From assembly GCF_003634015.1 (NCBI RefSeq), contig NZ_RBII01000002.1, forward strand, positions 186,001-250,000: 64,000 nucleotides of DNA, read 5' to 3'. Below are positions 52,568 to 62,178 of this stretch, piece by piece; position 1 is the stretch's first letter; the number at the start of each line of letters is the position of its first letter. A program made the position numbers and the translations under genes. The stretch is from Litorimonas taeanensis. GTDB lineage: Bacteria > Pseudomonadota > Alphaproteobacteria > Caulobacterales > Maricaulaceae. The notes below the pieces were generated by a model that was not told where the DNA came from, made no database searches, and saw nothing but the letters and a program-made list of their open reading frames with translations.

Positions 52568-53452
52568 CTAGCTTTGGCTCAGAGCTCGGCCTGCGACCGC
52601 GTCTAATTTTGAGAGTAATTTTGGATCGCGCTTCTCTGGTGCAGTAATTATAGCCACGTCCAAATTCGTCTCTATCCCTTGTGGTGAGGGTGTTCGCTCC
52701 AGTGTTGATAGATGCGTTATAAGAGACTTCACCGTATCGCGGGCCTTTTCAGCATTTTTAAGTAAGACCGCAATAACAGCCGCCACATCAACATTTCCAT
52801 GCCCTTCATGCCAACAGTCATAATCTGTAACCATGCCTATGGTCGCATAGGGTAGCTCCGCTTCACGGGCGAGTTTTGCCTCTGGCATATTTGTCATTCC
52901 AATAATATCACAGCCCCATTGACGATACATATGGCTTTCGGCCTTTGTTGAGAATTGAGGCCCCTCCATGGCCAAATATGTCCCGCCGCGATGTACCTTT
53001 ACTCCCGCTGTCTTAGCCGCCTTTTCTGCCAACTCCGCTAGACGCTCGCAAACGGGGTCAGCAATACTTACATGGGCCACACAGCCTTTACCAAAAAAGC
53101 TTTTCTCGCGTTTAAAAGTGCGATCAATAAATTGATCGACAACAACGAAATCCCCTGGGGCATAGGCTTCTTGCAGAGACCCTACAGCGGAAAGCGAGAG
53201 TAAATCCGTACAACCTGCCCGTTTCATCGCATCAATATTGGCACGGTAATTCAAATCTGATGGGGATAGGGCATGCCCTCGGCCGTGGCGGGGTAGAAAG
53301 CGTAATTTTATACCATCCAATTCTGCGAATAAGATAGAATCAGAAGGTGAGCCCCATGGCGTCTCAATATCGACCCATTGTGGATTATCCAGCCCATCAA
53401 TATCGTACAAACCGGATCCACCGATAATGCCAAGCACCCAATCCTTTTGCAT
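52568..53452 (-). CDS. mtnP: S-methyl-5'-thioadenosine phosphorylase
   Basis: 294 residues from the ATG at 53452, behind a GGAGG box; longer frames upstream lack one. Releases adenine and methylthioribose-1-phosphate in the methionine salvage pathway. The purine phosphorylase landmarks are GIIGGSGLYDIDG, LPRHGRGHALSPSDLNYRAN, GGTYLAMEGPQFSTKAES and TDYDCWHEGH. No other salvage genes are adjacent. Convergent orientation is absent; the strand matches the peptidase gene downstream of it. Confidence 0.95.
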   Translation of the reverse strand: MQKDWVLGIIGGSGLYDIDGLDNPQWVDIETPWGSPSDSILFAELDGIKLRFLPRHGRGHALSPSDLNYRANIDAMKRAGCTDLLSLSAVGSLQEAYAPGDFVVVDQFIDRTFKREKSFFGKGCVAHVSIADPVCERLAELAEKAAKTAGVKVHRGGTYLAMEGPQFSTKAESHMYRQWGCDIIGMTNMPEAKLAREAELPYATIGMVTDYDCWHEGHGNVDVAAVIAVLLKNAEKARDTVKSLITHLSTLERTPSPQGIETNLDVAIITAPEKRDPKLLSKLDAVAGRALSQS

Positions 53453-53543
53453 ATTGCCTCCACGCGCTGTCTGAATTTTAATTGCTGTATCTAAGCAACC
53501 CTTACAGAGCCTATCGTCCGCCTCAAGCCATAAGCACAAAAAA

Positions 53544-53561
53544 ACCCGCCAGATAGCGGGT
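53544..53561 (-). terminator. Intrinsic terminator of the M13 peptidase gene
   Basis: Stem ACCCGC / GCGGGT with loop CAGATA, followed on the minus strand by a run of seven T. It lies about 30 bases after the peptidase stop and just upstream of mtnP. Confidence 0.88.
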
Positions 53562-53591
53562 TTGTGATGAGATTAAATATATAGGGGCAAG

Positions 53592-55661
53592 CTACCAAAT
53601 TTTAACGCGCTTTTCTGGTGGAATATACATAGCGTTCTCTGGTGTTACGTTGAACGCATCGTACCAAGGCCCAAAGTTTCTTACGATACCATTTGCACGG
53701 AACTCACCCGGGCTATGAGGGCCATTTTTAATTTGCGTCGAGAGCGCTTCGTCTTTCCACTTAATAGCCCAAACCTGTGCCCACGCCATAAAGAATCTTT
53801 GGTCACCCGTCATACCCTCTATAACGGGCGCTGGTTTGCCGCCGAGTGAACGCTTATAGGCATTATACGCCATTGTCACACCGGTTAAATCACCAATATT
53901 CTCACCAAGCCCCAAGCGGCCATTTAGGAACTCGCCAGGCAAAGGTTCAAATTCGCTGTACTGATCAGCCAAAGCAGCAGCACGGCTTTCAAATCCCTCA
54001 GCGTCTTGCTCTGTCCACCAATCACGCTGGATACCGTCACCATCAGATTTACGGCCTTGATCGTCAAACCCATGCCCCATCTCATGACCGATGACGGCGC
54101 CAATACCGCCATAATTTACAGCCGGATCAGCATTTGGGTCAAAGAATGGTGCGTCGAGGATGGCGGCAGGGAACACAATCTCGTTTAATACTGAGTTATA
54201 ATAGGCATTCACAGTTTGTGGTGTCATACCCCATTCTGCCCTATCAATGGGCCCGCCCAATTGACTCAATTCGTCGTTCCAAGACCATTCACGTGCACTT
54301 TTCACAGTACCTATAAGGTCTGAGCCATCAACGTTCAGCCCTTCATAAGTTTCGAACTCATCTGGGTAACCGATTTTTGGGTTAAATTTTGCTAGCTTAT
54401 ATTGGGCTTCTTTTTTGGTATCTTCACCCATCCATTCAAGACCATCAATACCTTCTTTGAATGCGCCGCGTAGGTTTTCAACCAATTCTTGCATCTGCGC
54501 TTTAGACGCTGGTGGGAAATATTCTTTTACATAAACCTTACCCACGACTTCGCCCAATGTGCCATTGACCAGTGAAACACCACGTTTCCACCGAGGGCGT
54601 TGTTCTTCTTGCCCACGTAACGTACGGCCATAAAATTCAAAATTGGCCTCATCAATCACTGCAGGCAAATAAGACGAGTGATTAGAAAGCAAGTTTGCCG
54701 TTAGGTAATCCTTTAAAACGTCAACATCTGTCTTTGCGAAAACCTTGGCAGCATTTTCAATCGCTGATTTTTCGCGTACAATGACACTGTCTTGATCGCT
54801 TAAACCCAGATCCGCAAAAACTGTGTCGAACATCATGCCAGGAGCCAGTTTATTTAATTCCGCCCGAGTCATTTTATTATAGGTTAAGTCACGGTTACGT
54901 TGCTTGACGCGTTCCCAATGACCCTCAGCCAAATTCGTTTCGAACTCCATGACCGCTTTCGCCCGATCCATAGAGCCTTCAACACCGGCTTCGCTGAGCA
55001 TTTTCGCAATGAAGTCAACATAACCGGCACGAATAGCATCAGATTTTTCACCTTCGTCAAAATAATAGTCACGGTTCGGCAGACCAAGGCCAGACTGCGT
55101 AAGATAAACGGCGTATTCATCGTTTTTCTTCGCATCAATGTAAATATAGGGAGACACTGGCGCATCCAATCCCAAGCGCACATCTGTCATTAAACTCAAT
55201 ATATCTTCATGAGTTTTTGCGACGCGAATACGATTAAGGTCTGCCTCTAACGGCGCGAGGCCTTTAGCTTCGATAGTGGCCGTATCAAGATAAGCATTAT
55301 AGTAATCACCGATACGTTTTTCGTCCGCACTTGGGTTTTCTTTGGAGGCCGCAGTCTCAATAATACTGCGTACGCGGACTTCTGCTTGGTCGCGTAAAAT
55401 CCCGAAGCTACCATAATTAGAACGGTCAGATGGGATGGCTGTATTCTTAAGCCATGTACCATTGACATATTCAAAGAAATTATCGCCAGGACTGACTTCC
55501 GTATTCATATGGGCTGTTTCAATTCCATAAGTGCCACGCTTTGGGCTTTGAACCGCGTTTGCGACAGTCACGTCCTCTTTAACAGAGTTACTATCAGAGT
55601 TACAGGCAACAAGCCCGATTACGAGTAAACTCGGTATAATTAAATGTTTCATTTTTTTCAC
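53592..55661 (-). CDS. M13-family zinc metallopeptidase, lipoprotein
   Basis: 689 residues with a lipoprotein signal (PSLLVIGLVACNSDS). The zinc site is HEMGH in VIGHEMGHGFDDQGR, the third ligand Glu is in LGENIGDLTGV, and the PepO/neprilysin-type motif VNAYYNS and the end of the family appear in order. Digests peptides, probably in the periplasm or on the inner face of the outer membrane. Transcribed alone from a promoter region between it and the RND operon; ends in a strong terminator. Confidence 0.95.
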   Translation of the reverse strand: MKKMKHLIIPSLLVIGLVACNSDSNSVKEDVTVANAVQSPKRGTYGIETAHMNTEVSPGDNFFEYVNGTWLKNTAIPSDRSNYGSFGILRDQAEVRVRSIIETAASKENPSADEKRIGDYYNAYLDTATIEAKGLAPLEADLNRIRVAKTHEDILSLMTDVRLGLDAPVSPYIYIDAKKNDEYAVYLTQSGLGLPNRDYYFDEGEKSDAIRAGYVDFIAKMLSEAGVEGSMDRAKAVMEFETNLAEGHWERVKQRNRDLTYNKMTRAELNKLAPGMMFDTVFADLGLSDQDSVIVREKSAIENAAKVFAKTDVDVLKDYLTANLLSNHSSYLPAVIDEANFEFYGRTLRGQEEQRPRWKRGVSLVNGTLGEVVGKVYVKEYFPPASKAQMQELVENLRGAFKEGIDGLEWMGEDTKKEAQYKLAKFNPKIGYPDEFETYEGLNVDGSDLIGTVKSAREWSWNDELSQLGGPIDRAEWGMTPQTVNAYYNSVLNEIVFPAAILDAPFFDPNADPAVNYGGIGAVIGHEMGHGFDDQGRKSDGDGIQRDWWTEQDAEGFESRAAALADQYSEFEPLPGEFLNGRLGLGENIGDLTGVTMAYNAYKRSLGGKPAPVIEGMTGDQRFFMAWAQVWAIKWKDEALSTQIKNGPHSPGEFRANGIVRNFGPWYDAFNVTPENAMYIPPEKRVKIW

Positions 55662-55705
55662 GAAAACCTCCTTCGTATATTTATTATTATGTAGTCGCTT
55701 TATTA

Positions 55706-58700
55706 TTATGTAGTCACTGGCGGAGTACCGCTTGGATGGGTTCCAGACCCAATCTGCAGATCCTCATCCAGTTCCATATCTTCTAAGGCTAGAGCCATAT
55801 CTGGATCATATGAAGACCCAAATCCAGGCTGTTTCACACCTGTCCATAAACCTCTGAACAACCGCGTAATATCGACACCTATACCATACATAGCGGGTAC
55901 CAACATCAATGTAAGGAAGAAGTCAAATAAGACACCAAAAGCCAAGGCAACCACCATCGGCTTTAAAAATTCTGCCTGACTAGACGTTTCGAATAAGATC
56001 GGCGTAATCCCAATAAAGGTGGTGACGGATGTAAGCAAAATTGGCCGGAAACGCGCCACACAGGCATCAAGCATGGCTTGATAGGCGCCAACGCCCTTAG
56101 CTCTGAGGCGGTTTACATAGTCGATTAAGACCAAATTATCATTCACGGCGACGCCGCCTGCCGCAAACAATCCAAAGATCGAAAACATTCCAAAGGGTAC
56201 GCCCGTAATCATATTACCAAAAATCATTCCAACTAAGGCAAATGGCAAAGCCACCATTATGAGGAAAGGTTGTGCATAGGATTTAAAGGCTACTGCCAAA
56301 AGAACATACATCAGGCCGAGAATGACGACGACAGATATCAAGAGTTCGCGCTGCATAGTGGACTGAATTTGGTCATCCCCCACTACAACTCGGCTTACTC
56401 TAGAGTTTCTAAGCTCCCACTGTGGAAAGAAATTTTCTTCCATGTCACGTTTGATTTCCGCCACGCGTGATTGTTCACCGCGAACGCGGCCACCTGTGTA
56501 ATTTACTTGTTTTCTGTCACGGCGATTAATGCGTCCCACACCTTCGGTAAAGGACACCTCCGCGACAGAGAATAACGGTACTTCGACCCCATTCGCCGCA
56601 CGAATGCGCAAAGTTTGTAGACTATCTATGCTCTCACGTGCTGCCTCAGGGTAACGCACCATTACACGAACATCCTCGCCATTACGCGGGAGGCGCTGGA
56701 CTTCTCGTCCATAAAAGGCTTCTCTGACCTGACGCGTTACTTCAGAGAGCGTAATGCCTAATGTCTCTGCTCCGGGTTTCAGAGTAAATCGAATTTCACT
56801 CGCGGAGCTTTCCATATTATCCCAAGCCCGTGGAATATCTGGATAAGTTTCCATCTGGTCTTTAATTTCTAATAAGGCCACTCTCAGCGCCTCAGCGTCT
56901 GCAGAGGTTACGCCGTAACGTAAGCCGCCGCCATTACCTGAACCGCCTTCAGTGGTGCCATAATCCACGCGATAAGCATCGGGGATTGGGCCTACATATT
57001 CTTCCAGTTTATCCGCAATCATTTTGGTAGAAATGTCAGGTCTATTTTCGCTTAACCCTAAATAACCTTCAACGCCGCGATTATCCGTAAATGTCGCTGG
57101 CTTTGTAATAAGCGGCCAATCTATACCAAAGTCTTTTTCCACATTCGCATTTAATTCTGCAATGCCTGCATCTAATTGTTCGCGAACGACAAGCTTTCGT
57201 TCAAAATTAGTGCCTTCAGGAAAACTAGAGTTAAACACAATCATATCGGCCTCAACCTCGGGAAGGAAGGCACTGGGGGCGACCCCTTTGACAAGGAAGG
57301 TCATCGACATGATGAATAGACCCACAAATGTCGCCATTGTGACATAACGCCATTTCATCAAAAAGGCGACGAGCGGCCGGAAATAAACCCTCGCAAATGT
57401 CACTAAGCTCTCCGCCAAACGGTTTTGAAATCTCAATAGACGATTATTACTCGACTTCTCATGCTTCAGGTGACGCAAATGTGCAGGAAGAATGAAAAAG
57501 GCCTCAAGCAAAGAAAACACCAAGACGGCAATGACGACCAAACTAATCTGCGCGGTGATTGCCCGAATAGGCCCCGTTAGCAACATAAAGGGAATGAACA
57601 TCATTATGGTTGTGATAACCGCGAAGAAAACAGGTTTGGCCACCATATAAGCGCCCGCAACGGCCCCGCGTTGACCTTGCACACCATTTTCAACGTGGAA
57701 ATGGATACTTTCACCGACAACAATAGCGTCATCCACAACGATACCAATCACCAATAAGAAGGCAAATAGGCTAATCATATTCAATGTGATACCAATGGAC
57801 GGTGCGATTGCTATCGCACCCGCAAAGGCAGCCGCAATTCCAACCGTCACCCAAACCGCAACGGCGGGGCGCAAGAACAACATTAGAGTGATTAAAACCA
57901 GAATCATCCCTGACAGCGCATTGGAACCAATAAGGTTCATACGACTATCGAACATTGTCGATCCATCGAAATGAATGGCGAAGTCTAAATTGGGTGGCAG
58001 TGAGTTCCGAATATCCTTTTCAAATTGACGAATAGCGTCTCCTGATTTGGTAATATTCATCTCGTCTGGCGATAAGACTTGGAAGATAGCCGTTTCCTTG
58101 CCTCGGAAACGCGCGCTGAAATCATCCGTTTCGAACCCGTCAATGACTGACGCAATATCACGCACCCGAACCGTGCCACCATCACTGGTTTGCCTTACAA
58201 TAATTTGCTCAAATTCTTCGGCGCTGTTAGCCAGACTGCGCGCTCTTAATTGTAAGTTTCCGCCTGTTGTTTCCACAGTCCCAGCAGAGAGATTTACAGA
58301 GGATCCTGATATAGCTGTCGCAACTTGAGAAAATGTCAAATTATAGCGCCTCAACGCCTCTTCAGAAATTTCAATCGTCACTTGTTCTGGGACTTTGGTA
58401 ACTTGAGATGTAAGCTGCAGTCCAGGAAGCTTCGTCAATTTTTGCCGTAAAGCTGTCGCCTCGCGTTGTAGTGTTAACCGATCTGTATCGCCATATAGCG
58501 CCAGATACATAATATCAGCCCGTGCATCCCACCGAAAAATTTGAGGGCGAAATGCATCAGGTGGTAGATTCTGAATAGAGTCGACCCGTGATTTTACTTG
58601 GTCGAGCATTTTCTCATAATCAATGGTGAGCTTTGTACGAACATTGACATTACCGCTGCCCTCACGGGACGTGCTTTCAATATAATCAATGCCATCTAAG

Positions 58701-58921
58701 CCATCGATAGCTTCTTCGATACGCGTTACAATTTGTTGCTCTACATCACGCGGACTGGCGCCCGGCCAAGACGCAGAAATGGTCATACCGTTTACGGTGG
58801 TTTGCGGAATAAATTCCCGCTGCATAGAGAAATAGCCATAAGCCCCAGCTGCAAATAAGATTATCATAATCAAATTTGCGGCAACTGGGTTTTTAACAAA
58901 CCATGTAATTAGACCTTTCAT
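55706..58921 (-). CDS. RND efflux permease (AcrB/HAE1 family)
   Basis: 1071 residues with twelve membrane segments and two large periplasmic loops. The proton-relay acid is in VIGIVVDDAIVVGE (TM4), and other landmarks are SASWPGASPRDVEQQI, EGSGNVNVRTKL and FGLFAAGGVAVNDNLV. Exports drugs, dyes or organic acids across the envelope with the adaptor and TolC-like protein encoded just upstream. Starts two bases after the adaptor stop. The C-terminal tail (ALEDMELDEDLQIGSGTH) is acidic. Confidence 0.97.
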   Translation of the reverse strand: MKGLITWFVKNPVAANLIMIILFAAGAYGYFSMQREFIPQTTVNGMTISASWPGASPRDVEQQIVTRIEEAIDGLDGIDYIESTSREGSGNVNVRTKLTIDYEKMLDQVKSRVDSIQNLPPDAFRPQIFRWDARADIMYLALYGDTDRLTLQREATALRQKLTKLPGLQLTSQVTKVPEQVTIEISEEALRRYNLTFSQVATAISGSSVNLSAGTVETTGGNLQLRARSLANSAEEFEQIIVRQTSDGGTVRVRDIASVIDGFETDDFSARFRGKETAIFQVLSPDEMNITKSGDAIRQFEKDIRNSLPPNLDFAIHFDGSTMFDSRMNLIGSNALSGMILVLITLMLFLRPAVAVWVTVGIAAAFAGAIAIAPSIGITLNMISLFAFLLVIGIVVDDAIVVGESIHFHVENGVQGQRGAVAGAYMVAKPVFFAVITTIMMFIPFMLLTGPIRAITAQISLVVIAVLVFSLLEAFFILPAHLRHLKHEKSSNNRLLRFQNRLAESLVTFARVYFRPLVAFLMKWRYVTMATFVGLFIMSMTFLVKGVAPSAFLPEVEADMIVFNSSFPEGTNFERKLVVREQLDAGIAELNANVEKDFGIDWPLITKPATFTDNRGVEGYLGLSENRPDISTKMIADKLEEYVGPIPDAYRVDYGTTEGGSGNGGGLRYGVTSADAEALRVALLEIKDQMETYPDIPRAWDNMESSASEIRFTLKPGAETLGITLSEVTRQVREAFYGREVQRLPRNGEDVRVMVRYPEAARESIDSLQTLRIRAANGVEVPLFSVAEVSFTEGVGRINRRDRKQVNYTGGRVRGEQSRVAEIKRDMEENFFPQWELRNSRVSRVVVGDDQIQSTMQRELLISVVVILGLMYVLLAVAFKSYAQPFLIMVALPFALVGMIFGNMITGVPFGMFSIFGLFAAGGVAVNDNLVLIDYVNRLRAKGVGAYQAMLDACVARFRPILLTSVTTFIGITPILFETSSQAEFLKPMVVALAFGVLFDFFLTLMLVPAMYGIGVDITRLFRGLWTGVKQPGFGSSYDPDMALALEDMELDEDLQIGSGTHPSGTPPVTT

Positions 58922-58923
58922 CT

Positions 58924-60360
58924 CTATTCTCCAGATCCGTCAACGCTATTACTAGACGCTTCATTTGCAGCGTCAGGCTCTTCGGTTTTCTTCTTGTCGC
59001 TCTCGTCTTCAGTCTCTTTTTTTCTTCGGTTAAAAAACCCGCGTTTCTCTTTCTTTTCTGCGGACTTTTCTTCTGACGCTTTTTTCTCTTTTTCTTCAGC
59101 TTCTTTTTTCATCCATTCGGGTTCCGGCGGGTCGACAATAACTGTCTTTGGATCATTCACATCTAAAACCTTCAATGGCATCGCAATACGCGAGCGTTCC
59201 ATAGGTGACACAACAACGAGCTCGCCACTTTCTACGCCCGTGGCCAGAACAGCACGCTCTGGATTCGTATCCAAGACAACTGTTTGGCGAATCTCGGCGT
59301 TGCCTTCCTCATCAACAATATACACCTCGTCTTGAGGGCGCAGACCATCGCGAGAGATAACAACAACGCCTTCCATCAAACGCCCTTGCACGCGCGCGTC
59401 TACAAAAAGCCCCGGCGCAAGCGGAACATCATTTTGGGAGGCGCCTTTTCCATAGGGATCAAAGACTTCAACGATAGCGAATAGGGCCCGAGATTGTGTA
59501 TCATAAGTAGAATCAGTTCGCATAATATAACCGGTCCACTCTTGGGGTTTCCCAGCAATTGTTGTGCTTAATATGACTTTTGGGGCCGAGTCTTTTGATT
59601 TCGCATTAAATGCAATCGGCAGATCAGTTTTTGATAAATCAGAATCTGTTAAAGGCAAACGCACTTCAACGATATCCGTTGAAAATATACGGCCCAAAGT
59701 AGCGCCTGGATTCACATATTTACCGACATCTGAACTTTTAGCCCGTACGCGTCCAGTGAATGGGGCCAAAACTTTTGTTCTGCTTAACTGTAAATCCGCG
59801 TTGCGCAGGTCAGCTTGTGCCGCTTGCAATGCCGCCTCAGCCTGTTGACGTTGCGGAATGCGGAGCGCCAAGTCGCTCGGGGTCCCTCGCCCTAATTCTT
59901 CAAAGTCACGGCGAGCGATTTCCCCCTCTGCGACTTCCTGCGCTAAGGTTTGCTCAGCCTGCGCAACAGACGCCAATGCCCGCACGCGAGCGACCTGATA
60001 ATTTGCATCATCAATACGAATAAGCGTTTCGCCCTTTTTGAAATATCCGCCTTCTACAAAATTGCGCGAAACATACACAATTTTTCCGCCAACCTCGGGG
60101 ACTAAATCAATCTCAGTCTGCGGGCGGACCTCACCCTGCGTTGTAACAGTTAATTGGACATTATCCGTATAAGCGCGAGCGCCCATCACAGCGAGCGTAT
60201 TAAAACTTTGCTTTTTCACTTCGGGTTTAGCGTTCATTTTGACAACGATATTTGTCACAATGAATAAACCAACCAGCATTAAGACAGAAAATACCACGGT
60301 CCTGAAAACCGGGTATTTATCTTTCACTTCAGCTTCACCCAAAGAATTTTGATGCGCCAT
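58924..60360 (-). CDS. RND efflux periplasmic adaptor (membrane fusion protein) with charged tail
   Basis: 478 residues. N-terminal membrane segment (VFSVLMLVGLFIVTNIVV), a lipoyl-like half (GEVRPQTEIDLVPEVGGKIV), a coiled-coil hairpin (RALASVAQAEQTLAQEVA and LQAAQADLRNADLQLS), a second lipoyl half and beta-barrel domains. The last 65 residues are unusual for this family: almost all Lys, Glu, Asp and Ser (KKEAEEKEKKASEEKS). Links the permease to the TolC-like channel. Second gene of the operon. Confidence 0.93.
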   Translation of the reverse strand: MAHQNSLGEAEVKDKYPVFRTVVFSVLMLVGLFIVTNIVVKMNAKPEVKKQSFNTLAVMGARAYTDNVQLTVTTQGEVRPQTEIDLVPEVGGKIVYVSRNFVEGGYFKKGETLIRIDDANYQVARVRALASVAQAEQTLAQEVAEGEIARRDFEELGRGTPSDLALRIPQRQQAEAALQAAQADLRNADLQLSRTKVLAPFTGRVRAKSSDVGKYVNPGATLGRIFSTDIVEVRLPLTDSDLSKTDLPIAFNAKSKDSAPKVILSTTIAGKPQEWTGYIMRTDSTYDTQSRALFAIVEVFDPYGKGASQNDVPLAPGLFVDARVQGRLMEGVVVISRDGLRPQDEVYIVDEEGNAEIRQTVVLDTNPERAVLATGVESGELVVVSPMERSRIAMPLKVLDVNDPKTVIVDPPEPEWMKKEAEEKEKKASEEKSAEKKEKRGFFNRRKKETEDESDKKKTEEPDAANEASSNSVDGSGE

Positions 60361-60417
60361 TCCTACTTCCTAAGTCTTTTTATGTTGGCAATTGGCCAAT
60401 TATACTTTTGTTGGTTT

Positions 60418-61926
60418 CTAACCCTGATTTGATGACAATAATTTGCCAATAAGCCCTTCATCGCTTTCAATGTCGGTGGCAGGCACTTCTGCCCCATATT
60501 CACCTCCACCTATCGCAACATTCATACGCACTCGGTTATTGAGTCGCTCGGCTCGCGCCCCAATTAACTGCCCCTCAGCATTAAGGCGGCGAGATTGCGC
60601 ATCTAATAATTGCAATATCGTTGCGAGACCTTCGATATAACGTGATTCGAGCCGTTCCTCGGCCTTTTGTGCCTCATAAAGCGATTCCCGCAAAGCGTCT
60701 TCGCGTTCAGCAAGACGTTCCTCAGCATCCAGTGCATTTTCAACCTCTTGATAAGCCGTTAACACGGTTCCAACATAGCTTTCAACGCGTTGACGCAAGA
60801 CCGCTTCTTGTCCGTCAATTTGCGCTTTAATTCTGCCGCCTTGAAATAGAGGCGCCGTGAGCTGTGCCGTCAATCGTTGTGCAATACCCTTCAAGTCAAA
60901 CAAATCCAGAATATCAAAATCATTCGCACTCGACAAAGCTTGCTCGGTTAATGAACCTGATAAATTTAACTGTGGATATAGAGATTTCCGAGCGACATCG
61001 ACATTCAGACCCGCTTCTGCAATTCTTCGTTCTGCGGCTAAGATATCTGGACGTTTTTGTAACAAATAAGCGGGATTTGCAGCCCCTGTTAAAACAGGCA
61101 ATTCTGGGAAATCATTTGGAATATCCATCACAGAGTCAGGATATTGCCGCAGCAATACTTTCAACCCTCTTATCGTTACATCACGATTTTGAAGACGTGT
61201 AGCTAAGACAGCCTCGGCATTCGCTACAGAAGACCGCGCTAACCGGACGTCAGAAGATCCGGCAAGACCATTATCAAATCGGCGTTGCGTCAGACGTAGA
61301 GCCCGCTCTTGTGTTTCAATGTCGCGGCGGGACAAATCCACTAATAAATCACCTTGAATCGCGTTAAACCAAGATTGTCCAACCTGACCCGCAATTGAAA
61401 GCCGGGCTGCAGCAAGGTCAGCCGAACTTGCGGCCGCGCCCATTTCAGCCGCGCGGACCTGATCACGAAGTCGGCCAAATAAATCTACTTCCCAGCCCGA
61501 GTTTAAACCTAAACTATAACTAGTGCTATCCGTATTAAAGTCGTTGCCGCCGCTACTACGCGTAATTGTAGACCCAAAATTCAAGTTAGGCATTAAATCA
61601 GCGCGGCTCGTCCGTATACGTGACAAGGCCCCATCCAATTGCGCCAAACTTTGACCGATAGTCGTGTTTTGCTCCAAGGCCGTATCAACCAATAAAGACA
61701 GCTCTTTGCTGTTAAAGTCAGCCACCCAATCTGTGCTGGGTAATGCATCTGGGGCTGGCTCAACCCAATCAGGCTGAACGGGTATCTCTGCTTTAGAATC
61801 AATTATTGTGGCATCTGGCCCGAGGTCTCGTATTGTTTGGCAGGCTGATAATGATATGACAGCCACACCTAACAAAAGCGAACGCGACGCTGGCACACAT
61901 CTCATAGCTTTTTTACAAATAGACAT
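60418..61926 (-). CDS. TolC-like outer-membrane efflux channel, NodT type
   Basis: 502 residues with a lipoprotein signal (LLGVAVISLSACQ) and the alpha-helical barrel/strand repeat of the NodT/OprM family: WEVDLFGRLRDQVRAAEMGA and the second repeat DILAAERRIAEAGLNVDVAR, with SLYPQLNLSGS. Trimeric outlet of the RND pump. First gene of the tolC-adaptor-permease operon (minus strand); the promoter should lie in the 250-base region between it and the PhoR-like gene. Confidence 0.95.
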   Translation of the reverse strand: MSICKKAMRCVPASRSLLLGVAVISLSACQTIRDLGPDATIIDSKAEIPVQPDWVEPAPDALPSTDWVADFNSKELSLLVDTALEQNTTIGQSLAQLDGALSRIRTSRADLMPNLNFGSTITRSSGGNDFNTDSTSYSLGLNSGWEVDLFGRLRDQVRAAEMGAAASSADLAAARLSIAGQVGQSWFNAIQGDLLVDLSRRDIETQERALRLTQRRFDNGLAGSSDVRLARSSVANAEAVLATRLQNRDVTIRGLKVLLRQYPDSVMDIPNDFPELPVLTGAANPAYLLQKRPDILAAERRIAEAGLNVDVARKSLYPQLNLSGSLTEQALSSANDFDILDLFDLKGIAQRLTAQLTAPLFQGGRIKAQIDGQEAVLRQRVESYVGTVLTAYQEVENALDAEERLAEREDALRESLYEAQKAEERLESRYIEGLATILQLLDAQSRRLNAEGQLIGARAERLNNRVRMNVAIGGGEYGAEVPATDIESDEGLIGKLLSSNQG

Positions 61927-62178
61927 TTTTCACTCCTTAAGCGTCTCATACGCGTGGAATATGCCGAAAGTCAACGAATGATTATCGAAAAACAATAATT
62001 TATAGGGATAATTTCCAAAAACTGAATTCAACCCCCCAAGAATTACCAAGAAATCCTGACAGCTCTCCGCCTTTGCACCGTAAAATTTGTAATTGATACC
62101 TTTACCTCATGCCCTCATACTGATTTACGATAGCTATCAATGTTTATTATTGTTTAGCGAAAAACCAAAAGCAGCTGC

